NCBI GenBank assembly: GCA_017962375.1
Contig: JAGCVJ010000011.1
Coordinates: forward strand, 248,001-312,000
Source: Bacteroidales bacterium
GTDB lineage: Bacteria > Bacteroidota > Bacteroidia > Bacteroidales > UBA932
DNA: 64,000 nt
Reading direction: 5' to 3'
This document shows, in pieces, positions 28,381 through 34,904 of the stretch. The translations under genes were made by a program, and so were the position numbers. Numbering within the stretch: the stretch's first letter is position 1; each line of letters starts with the position of its first letter. The notes under the pieces were generated by a model. The model saw nothing but the letters and a program-made list of their open reading frames with translations, searched no databases and had not been told where the DNA came from.

Positions 28381-28417
28381 GGGGCGGACAGAGTCAATTG
28401 TACGTTTTGGCTTGGTG
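28381..28417 (+). repeat. 37-bp dispersed motif, copy A
   Basis: Begins GGGGCGGACA and contains GTCAATTGTACGTTTTGGCT. It matches copy B (29195-29231) at 36 of 37 positions and copy C (58643-58679) closely. It lies after a terminator and 45 nt before the ATG of the Abi-family pseudogene. TTTC at 28377-28380, a 20-nt spacer and TACGTTTTG could be a promoter. Confidence 0.85.
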
Positions 28418-28462
28418 GTTATTATTAAAGTCGATACTTTTCGGTTGTTTTTATGGACAGTT

Positions 28463-29057
28463 ATGAGGTATAAAGACTTTGAGGAGATTGTCTCTAAGGA
28501 GAGAATGGGGCGCTACTTGTTTGCTTGTAGCAATAACACCAAGAAAGCAATGCAGTTGTATCGTTACAACTTGATCTTATCTCAGGAGATGTTCAAATTA
28601 ATAAGCTGTTTTGAAGTGTCTCTCAGGAATAAGATAGATATTATAATGACTGCATATTTATGAAGAATTGCGGAGAAACCATATTTATACTCATAGCAGA
28701 TTGTTGTCTCAGATGGAATTCGGTGTTTGGAAATATATGTTCAATAATGTCCAATATCGTTTAACTAACAGGTTGCTTTTGAGAGCCTTTCCTAATAAGC
28801 CTAGGAGTTCTATAAGATGTAGATATGACAATACCTATATATTTAACGAGTTGAGTGTTGTTAATGATATCAGAAACCGAATTGCACATCATGAGCCAGT
28901 CTGTTTCGGAACAGTAGTGGGGGTAAGTACAGCCAAAGTATTAATATGTTATGAAAAGATGATCAGACTTTTGGAATGGATGGATATAGATTCTCATTCT
29001 TTATTATATGGTTTGGATCATGTGCATAATGCATGTGAAATGATAGAGAATGTGTAG
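28463..29057 (+). pseudogene. Abi-family (Abi_2/AbiF-like) abortive infection gene, broken
   Basis: Two frames together make one Abi-like protein. The first (ATG 28463 to TGA 28663) reads MRYKDFEEIVSKERMGRYL ... MFKLISCFEVSLRNKID. The second, in another frame (about 28668-29057), continues with YTHSRLLSQMEFGVWKYMF ... YIFNELSVVNDIRNRIAHHEP ... MDIDSHSLLYGLDH. RNRIAHHEP contains the RxxxxH HEPN-type RNase motif of this family. The linker expected between the halves (roughly 30-45 residues in relatives as I recall them) is missing, so there is a small deletion plus a frameshift. Members stop phage propagation by toxic RNase-like activity. It is AT-richer than its neighbours, suggesting transfer. 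Flanked by repeat copies A and B. Confidence 0.72.
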
Positions 29058-29098
29058 AAGATTTTATCCAAGGGCATTGATTTTTTTCAAAGTATATC

Positions 29099-29193
29099 TA
29101 TATTTGCATTGTTAAGTCCCGACAGTCCCTGAGTAATCAAACTGCCGGGTTTGGTTTTGTAGGGCCTCGGATTGATTCCGAGGCTCTTTCTTT
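29099..29193 (+). ncRNA. Candidate small RNA with own promoter and terminator
   Basis: ATTG at 29076-29079, a 19-nt spacer and TATATTTG at 29099-29106 form a near-consensus promoter. The predicted transcript from about 29113 folds CCCG-CAG (29118-29125) with CTG-CGGG (29042-type pairing at 29142-29149), with one A/C mismatch, and ends in an intrinsic terminator: GCCTCGGA (29164-29171), TTGAT loop, TCCGAGGC (29177-29184), then TTTCTTT. It has no convincing open frame. It may instead be the leader or trailing end of the Abi gene region. I recognise no known RNA family. Confidence 0.42.
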
Positions 29194-29194
29194 A

Positions 29195-29231
29195 GGGGCG
29201 GACAAAGTCAATTGTACGTTTTGGCTTGGTG
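29195..29231 (+). repeat. 37-bp dispersed motif, copy B
   Basis: One mismatch to copy A (G to A at the eleventh base). It begins directly after the T tail of the terminator at 29164-29193 and ends 46 nt before the preferred start of the DUF5106 gene. Confidence 0.85.
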
Positions 29232-29277
29232 ATTGGGGAAATGATGATTAGTTTTGTTGTGTAAAAGAGTTTCTGAT

Positions 29278-30309
29278 TTGAAAGTGAAAAGGACGGTAAA
29301 GCGTATAATAGTATTGGTTGTGGCCTTTGCTTTTGGGGTCACTGGGACTTTATACGGGCAGGTTAGCACTGTTATGCCTAAGATGAGCGCGGATTCTGCA
29401 GCAGTTGTTCAGGCGGGGGCTGATAGATATGTTATGAGCTGCTGGGAAGGGTTTGACTATTCCAGATTCAGCCATTTGGATATGGATGCCGAACCTGAGA
29501 TCAGATCCAATGCAGAAAGGCTGGAGAACAAGCTTGCGGCGTATTTCTGGGTACTGAGGCTGGCTTCAGACAGCGTGGCTCATATGTCGGTGAACAAACT
29601 GATGGACAGCGTGGCTGCCTCATGCGGGAGAGGGGAGTATCCTACGGGCTATGACAAGGTGATGGAGGCTGCTGAGAGGTATTTCTATACTCCCGATTCG
29701 CCTTATTACAGCGAGAAAAGGCTGCTGCTTTTCCTCAATCACAAGATTGGGCGCACGGATATTGACGATATAGATAAGGCCAGGAGCAAGTATCTGGCAT
29801 ATATGATTAGGCGCAATCCGGTGGGTTATGCGGCGGAAAACTTCGATTATTATGATGTGGACGGTAATCTCCAGGAGTTTTGGGATTTGTTCTGGAGGTA
29901 CACAATACATATAACCAAGCCGGCTTGCAACGGTGCTGGTGACGGCACGGTGGAGTTCAAGTATGAAAAGACTTTGGCAAGCAGTCCGGTGTTGGTGGTA
30001 TTCTTTACTTCAGACTGCAGAGATTGCAGGAAGGGGATTAAAGCCTTGAAAGAGGCCGCTGTCATAAAAAATCTTGTGAAAGATAAAAAGCTGAGAGTGT
30101 TGGCAATTTGCACAGAGGGGAACTTGTCTTCCGTTTCTTCTTTGATTCCGGAAGACTGGATTGCAGGGAGCGACAGGGGCTTTATTGCAAGAAATCGTTT
30201 GTATGTTATCAGGCATACGCCGAGCGTGTACTTGATGGATGGGGAAGCAACAGTTCTGCTTAGGGACGCTTCGGTCTCCGAGGCCTTGGATTTCCTGCTT
30301 GAAAAATAA
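29278..30309 (+). CDS. DUF5106 protein with C-terminal thioredoxin-like domain
   Basis: About 343 residues. The start is uncertain: TTG at 29278 or GTG at 29284 opens a signal sequence (MKVKRTVKRIIVLVVAFAFG); a TTG at 29254 is also in frame. I chose 29278 because its distance from the upstream repeat (46 nt) matches the other repeat-gene pairs. The N-terminal half (CWEGFDYSRFSHLD; YFYTPDSPYYSEKRL; NPVGYAAENFDYYDVDGN) is DUF5106-like; the C-terminal half (VLVVFFTSDCRDCRKGIKAL ... TPSVYLMDG) is a thioredoxin fold with a CxxC motif and the cis-Pro TPS. Periplasmic thiol-disulfide role is likely. It precedes the DUF3575 locus. Confidence 0.78.
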   Translation: MKVKRTVKRIIVLVVAFAFGVTGTLYGQVSTVMPKMSADSAAVVQAGADRYVMSCWEGFDYSRFSHLDMDAEPEIRSNAERLENKLAAYFWVLRLASDSVAHMSVNKLMDSVAASCGRGEYPTGYDKVMEAAERYFYTPDSPYYSEKRLLLFLNHKIGRTDIDDIDKARSKYLAYMIRRNPVGYAAENFDYYDVDGNLQEFWDLFWRYTIHITKPACNGAGDGTVEFKYEKTLASSPVLVVFFTSDCRDCRKGIKALKEAAVIKNLVKDKKLRVLAICTEGNLSSVSSLIPEDWIAGSDRGFIARNRLYVIRHTPSVYLMDGEATVLLRDASVSEALDFLLEK

Positions 30310-30314
30310 ATTGC

Positions 30315-30322
30315 TATCTTTG
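30315..30322 (+). promoter_or_regulatory. -7 box upstream of the second DUF3575 gene
   Basis: TATCTTTG matches the Bacteroidetes -7 element and lies 36 nt before the ATG at 30359, right after the DUF5106 stop. The -33 region is weak (CTTG). Confidence 0.5.
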
Positions 30323-30358
30323 AGATTCGAGAAAAATATTAGTTTAATTATAGTCAGT

Positions 30359-30952
30359 ATGAAGATCAAGACTATTTTCGCAGCAGCGCTGCTGATGCTT
30401 GTATGCTTTGGCAACCAAGCCAAGGCGCAGAAGGCAGCCATCAAGACAAATCTGCTCTATGACGCCACGGCTACTATCAATCTGGGTCTGGAATTCGGAT
30501 TGGGAGAGAAGTGGACTATGGATTTGTCGGGTAATTTCAACCCGTTCCGTTTCCATGAAGGAAGACGCTGGAAGCATTTTATGGTTCAGCCTGAGCTCAG
30601 GTACTGGACTTGCGACCGCTTTGCGGGCAGTTTCTTTGCTGTTCATGCAATGACAGGAATGTATGACGTAGGAAACATAGATTTTCTGAAGTTCAAGGTT
30701 CTGAACGCTGATTTCGAGAAGATGAAGAACAAGCGCTACGAGGGCTGGATGGCCGGCGTAGGCGTAGGCTGGGGCTATGACTGGATTCTGTCAAAGCATC
30801 TGAATCTGGAGTTTGAGGCAGCTGTTGGCTATATGTACGCCAATCATGACAAATATCTGCCGTACAATTCTCACGTGCCTTACATCAAGAATGCAGACCG
30901 CCATTTCGTTGCTCCTACAAAGCTGGCTCTGAGTTTAGTTTATCTATTCTAG
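30359..30952 (+). CDS. DUF3575 outer-membrane protein
   Basis: 197 residues from the ATG at 30359, which opens a signal peptide (MKIKTIFAAALLMLVCFGNQAKAQ). The frame extends further upstream into the DUF5106 gene and is not translated there. AAIKTNLLYDATATINLGLE and GEKWTMDLSGNFNPF are the DUF3575 signature; the end SLVYLF has a terminal Phe as in membrane barrels. It resembles the C-terminal half of the protein at 17058-18332. It is followed after 16 nt by the DUF3868 gene, the usual partner in fimbrial loci. Confidence 0.85.
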   Translation: MKIKTIFAAALLMLVCFGNQAKAQKAAIKTNLLYDATATINLGLEFGLGEKWTMDLSGNFNPFRFHEGRRWKHFMVQPELRYWTCDRFAGSFFAVHAMTGMYDVGNIDFLKFKVLNADFEKMKNKRYEGWMAGVGVGWGYDWILSKHLNLEFEAAVGYMYANHDKYLPYNSHVPYIKNADRHFVAPTKLALSLVYLF

Positions 30953-30968
30953 TCTAATCGCGATAAAA

Positions 30969-32429
30969 ATGAAGATCATGAGAAAATATATGATATTGGC
31001 GGCTGCGGCACTGTTTTGTGTTGCAGGATACGCCCAGAAGCCTGTAAACCGTACCGGTGATGTTTTCACCAAAGGCGTAACGACTAGCAACGTGCAGCTC
31101 TATGAGCAGAACGGAGCCATGAACGTGGCTATGGATATAGACTATGCCGCAGCTTCTGTTGAGAAGAAAGAGGCCCTGGACATTGTTCCGGTGCTTACCG
31201 ATGGAGTTCATTCCGTTGAGCTTCCTGCAATTGGACTTTACGGCAGCAACCGCTACTACAAGTATGTAAGAGACAACGGAACTCCTCGTTCCGGCTCTTT
31301 CAAGCTCTACAATACGAAGAAAGCTCCTGCTAAAGAGCATTATACCGCAAAGGTTCCTTACGAGAGGTGGATGGACAACTGCCAGCTGCTTTTGAAGCAG
31401 ACCAGCCGCGGATGCTGCAACACTACTCTCGGACAGGGAATTGAGACTCTGGCTGCCATCAAGAAGGAGTTCAAGTTTGCTCCTGAGTTCGTGTTTGTAC
31501 AGCCAGTAGCCGAGGCCGTGAAAGCCAGAAGCGAGAAGGGCGAGGCCCATCTTGAATATGCTATAGGCAAGGGAGTTGTTGATCCTGACTTCAAGGACAA
31601 TGCAGCTGAGATCAAGAAGATTACAGACCTTGTAAACCAGCTCAGCAGCAATGCTTCCGAGTATAGCGTTAAGGACATTACTCTGAAGGGATATGCATCT
31701 CCGGACGGCAAGTTCTCTACCAACGAGAAGCTGGCTATGGATCGTACCGGTTCTCTGAAGGTTCTGGTAAAGCATGCCCTCAAAGACGGCAACATTCCTA
31801 TCGAAACCTCTTACGAGGCTGAGGACTGGGATGGCGTTGCCGCTTTCGTGGAGAATTCCTCTATGGACAAGAAGGCCGAGATTCTGGACATTGTCCGCGG
31901 AACCCTTGCTCCTGACCAGAAGGAGAACAAGCTGAAGGCTTCTTATCCTGCCCAGTGGAAGACTCTCAAGGACGAGTGCTTCCCGGCTCTGAGAAGGGCT
32001 ACTTACAATGTAGGCTACGAAGTGGTTCCTTACGTAGATGTTGAGCAGATAAAGAACAAAATCAAGACTAATCCTAAGGATCTTAGCCTGAACGAGTTCT
32101 TCATGGCAGCAAATTCCTGCGAGACCGGCAGCCCTGAGTTCATCTCCATCATGGAGAAGGCTCTGGAGCAGTATCCGTCCAACGAGATTGCAAAGGTAAA
32201 TGCCGCAAATGCTGCAATGAGCGCAGGCAACCTTTCAAGGGCCGGAGAGCTTCTGTCTTTGATCAGCGACGGCGGAACCAGCCAGCAGGCTCCTATGTTC
32301 ACATACGCCAAGGCTGTGTACGAGGCTCTGAGCGGAAACTTTGCAAAGGCAGCCCAGCTGTTCACCTCTATCAAGGGAAAGGTTCCTCAGGCAGCCGCAG
32401 CTCTTGAGCAGCTTGCAAAGGCAAGATAA
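30969..32429 (+). CDS. DUF3868/OmpA-like protein with C-terminal helical repeats
   Basis: 486 residues, signal peptide MRKYMILAAAALFCVAGYAQ (ATG at 30969, or 30978). The N-terminal part (NVQLYEQNGAMNVAMDIDY) matches DUF3868. Residues about 215-340 are OmpA-like (VKDITLKGYASPDGKFSTNEKL ... DRTGSLKVLV), which binds peptidoglycan. The C-terminal 110 residues form TPR-like helices (SPEFISIMEKALEQYPSNEIAKV). Together with the DUF3575 gene it forms the outer-membrane/peptidoglycan part of a fimbria-type locus, but no fimbrillin is beside it. A strong terminator follows. Confidence 0.82.
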   Translation: MKIMRKYMILAAAALFCVAGYAQKPVNRTGDVFTKGVTTSNVQLYEQNGAMNVAMDIDYAAASVEKKEALDIVPVLTDGVHSVELPAIGLYGSNRYYKYVRDNGTPRSGSFKLYNTKKAPAKEHYTAKVPYERWMDNCQLLLKQTSRGCCNTTLGQGIETLAAIKKEFKFAPEFVFVQPVAEAVKARSEKGEAHLEYAIGKGVVDPDFKDNAAEIKKITDLVNQLSSNASEYSVKDITLKGYASPDGKFSTNEKLAMDRTGSLKVLVKHALKDGNIPIETSYEAEDWDGVAAFVENSSMDKKAEILDIVRGTLAPDQKENKLKASYPAQWKTLKDECFPALRRATYNVGYEVVPYVDVEQIKNKIKTNPKDLSLNEFFMAANSCETGSPEFISIMEKALEQYPSNEIAKVNAANAAMSAGNLSRAGELLSLISDGGTSQQAPMFTYAKAVYEALSGNFAKAAQLFTSIKGKVPQAAAALEQLAKAR

Positions 32430-32452
32430 GACTTTTAGTCATGTTGAGTTGG

Positions 32453-32488
32453 GGATGGCCAAAGTTATTTTGGTCATCCTCTTTTTTT
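32453..32488 (+). terminator. Terminator after the DUF3575/DUF3868 locus
   Basis: GGATGGCCAAA (from 32453) pairs with TTTGGTCATCC (to 32479), one G-T pair, around GTTAT, then seven T. Confidence 0.9.
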
Positions 32489-32527
32489 GGGGATAACCGC
32501 GGAATTTGCTAATTTGGTGCTTGATTT

Positions 32528-34240
32528 ATGAGCAACAGGGAGAGGGCATTCTGGAGAAAAGCGGGCCGAAGCGCCTGGATATGCGCAGCCGTGCTGGCTG
32601 TGCTGGCGGGAGCGTTGTATTTGACGGTGAAGGAATACGGCCTGAATGCAAGGTTTGCCTTGTCTCCCGATGGCCCTCAGGCCGATTCAATCGCTTTATC
32701 TGTTGCTCACAGGCTCAAGTCTGATTATCTGGCAAAGGGCGGGGCGTTGAGTGCCATGGAGGGAGATTTCTCCTGTTTGCTGGCAAAGAGCATCGCCGAG
32801 CCAAAGGGCAGGGTAAATAAGGCTCTGAACTCCTTCAGCCCGGATTCCAGCCTGCTGGCAATGAAGAAACTGTGTGTCAGAGCCAGGGGGAATGAGGTCG
32901 GAATCAGTTATTTTTCATACGATTCGCTTTGTGCAGAGAGAACGTTCAAGTTTTTCAAAGACCGGTGTGTTGGAATGGTGCCCAAGGGGTTTGAAGTGAG
33001 TGAAAAGGCCGGCGGAACTTTTTGGGATAATCTTTTGTCGGGCAAGTGGGCCGGAACATTTCCTTGGAGAACATGCGTTTTAGCTGCCGCAATCCTTTTT
33101 GTGATATGGCTTCTGAGCTGTCTGTTTGCCTGGCTCAGGTGCAGGAAGATCTACGGCAAGGCAGGCTTCAGCAATATGAAGCAGGCCGGGAAGGCCGTAG
33201 GGGAGTCTATGCTTCTGGGCGGGGTGGAGGAAGTTTCTCCGTTCAGGGAGAAATACGGCAATGTCCTAAGGTGGCAGTTTCAGAGCGAGGATATTGCAAA
33301 GAGAATTGCAGAAGAGGCCGGAGGGGATATTGGCTCTATGGTTAACATTTTGGGAATCAGGGAGTCTGATATTTATTTCTTCAAGCGATGCGGTCTGCTT
33401 TCTGCTATTCTGAAATCAGGAAAGGTTAATCTTATGGAATGCGGCAGGGATATTGAGGCCTCTTCAACCGCTTATCTTTATCCCGACATATCCCGCCTGA
33501 AGGAGGAGAATTCAGCCAATATGCTTTTGATGGTGCATCCTCCGCTTTCAGAGTGCAAGGTTCCGCGTCCGTATCTGGAAAATGCATCGCTGAATGTCAT
33601 TCTCAGCCCTGCGGAAGACGGATGGCCGGAATCAAGCAAGGCATTGGTTGCTGACATTCCGAACTGCAGGGTTGTGCTTCTGGGGCTTCCTTGCGGAGCT
33701 GTGGGAATAACAGACCCGGAAATAAAAAAGCAGAGTCTTAAGGCGCAAAAAGCCGGGGCTTTTCTTCCTGCCCGGCGGCATTTCAGGTTCATAGTGCTCT
33801 TGTCTGACAGCTATACTGATGCTCTTGTGGAGAAGACCTGCAAGAACCTTTATTATTCATCTACCGGAGAGGACGTGAAGCAGGCCGAAAGCTTGCTGGA
33901 GGTTTCCACGGCGCTGCTGGACTATGTTGTCAGGCCGTTCCGCACAACATCTTCCAGGATTCTGTCAAATCTGGAGTTTTCAGCCTCTGACGCGGACGCT
34001 GTGGTAATGCTCAAGGCCGGGTGTACGGTAAGCAAAGGTTTTCTGGACAAGATTGCCTGCGCTCTGGATGCCGGTGTGGAAAGCGTGCAGTGCCGCCTGA
34101 AAGGGAAATGGCCGAAGGGGTCTTTCACGGGCTTTGCGGTTACCTGGCACAGTCTGGAAGAACTGAAATCACTTGAAGAAAAGGAGCGCAGAAAATTTTT
34201 CATGGACTATCTGGCAGATACTTCCGTTTTCTTTTCGTAA
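32528..34240 (+). CDS. Two-TM chain-length-determinant-like membrane protein with degenerate cytosolic domains
   Basis: 570 residues. Two membrane segments (about 17-36 and 178-200) enclose a periplasmic domain of about 140 residues, the Wzz/chain-length-determinant topology. The cytosolic part (about 205-570) has no intact Walker A. A stretch with VILSPAEDGWPESSKALVADIPNCRVVLLG is reminiscent of the ATPase domain of bacterial tyrosine kinases, and IVLLSDSYTDALVEKTCKNL with ADAVVMLKAGCTVSKGFLDK resembles a glycosyltransferase-2 fold in which the DxD is replaced (LKAGC). These resemblances are weak and inferential. It starts after a terminator and precedes DUF4290 by 12 nt. Confidence 0.55.
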   Translation: MSNRERAFWRKAGRSAWICAAVLAVLAGALYLTVKEYGLNARFALSPDGPQADSIALSVAHRLKSDYLAKGGALSAMEGDFSCLLAKSIAEPKGRVNKALNSFSPDSSLLAMKKLCVRARGNEVGISYFSYDSLCAERTFKFFKDRCVGMVPKGFEVSEKAGGTFWDNLLSGKWAGTFPWRTCVLAAAILFVIWLLSCLFAWLRCRKIYGKAGFSNMKQAGKAVGESMLLGGVEEVSPFREKYGNVLRWQFQSEDIAKRIAEEAGGDIGSMVNILGIRESDIYFFKRCGLLSAILKSGKVNLMECGRDIEASSTAYLYPDISRLKEENSANMLLMVHPPLSECKVPRPYLENASLNVILSPAEDGWPESSKALVADIPNCRVVLLGLPCGAVGITDPEIKKQSLKAQKAGAFLPARRHFRFIVLLSDSYTDALVEKTCKNLYYSSTGEDVKQAESLLEVSTALLDYVVRPFRTTSSRILSNLEFSASDADAVVMLKAGCTVSKGFLDKIACALDAGVESVQCRLKGKWPKGSFTGFAVTWHSLEELKSLEEKERRKFFMDYLADTSVFFS

Positions 34241-34252
34241 ATTCGCCTTGTT

Positions 34253-34900
34253 ATGGACAACAATTACAATACTACAAGGGCAAAGCTTCTGATGCCCGAA
34301 TACGGCAGGCACGTGCAAGATATGATTGAGTATGTGGTGAACATTCCTGACCGCAAGAAGCGAAACGAGCAGATTCAGGCCGTGGTTTCAGTTATGGGAA
34401 CCCTGAATCCGCAACTGAGAGACGTGGTGGATTTCCGCCACAAGCTGTGGGATCATGTGCAGATTATTTCCGACTTCAAGATTGACATAGACTCGCCTTA
34501 TCCGCTGCCTTCCAGGGAGAGCGTGCAGACTAAGCCGGATCCTATTCCGCTGAAAAAAGACAAGATACGGGCTTCCTGCTATGGCCGCAACATCCAGAAC
34601 ATGATAGACCTGATAGCAGACCGTGAGGATGACGACGTGAAAAAGCACATGATCAGGGTGATTGCCTATTACATGAAGCAGCAGTATCTGATCTGGAACA
34701 AGGATTCCGTTTCCGAGGAAACCATTTTCGAAGACATAAAGATGCTTTCAGGCGGGAAGCTGACAGTTCCTGCCGATGTGCATATAGGGGCCGGAATGGC
34801 CGATGCTTCTACCCGCAAGCCTCATATTCCGGGCAATCAGCAGCAGCCGAGGCCTCAGCAGCACAACAAGAAGCAGAAAAAGAAATGGAAGAAGAATTGA
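34253..34900 (+). CDS. DUF4290 family protein
   Basis: 215 residues. PEYGRHVQDMIEYVVNIPDR near the N-terminus and YGRNIQNMIDLIADREDD near the middle form an internal duplication typical of DUF4290, a Bacteroidetes-only family of unknown function. The C-terminus is basic (QQHNKKQKKKWKKN), possibly nucleic-acid binding. It lies 12 nt after the membrane-protein gene and 4 nt before ftsK, so the set is probably co-transcribed. Confidence 0.85.
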   Translation: MDNNYNTTRAKLLMPEYGRHVQDMIEYVVNIPDRKKRNEQIQAVVSVMGTLNPQLRDVVDFRHKLWDHVQIISDFKIDIDSPYPLPSRESVQTKPDPIPLKKDKIRASCYGRNIQNMIDLIADREDDDVKKHMIRVIAYYMKQQYLIWNKDSVSEETIFEDIKMLSGGKLTVPADVHIGAGMADASTRKPHIPGNQQQPRPQQHNKKQKKKWKKN

Positions 34901-34904
34901 TTTT

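Noticed and set aside
30239..30358. Longer N-terminus of the second DUF3575 protein
   Set aside because: The frame is open upstream but lies within the DUF5106 gene; the ATG at 30359 starts a proper signal peptide and follows a -7 box.
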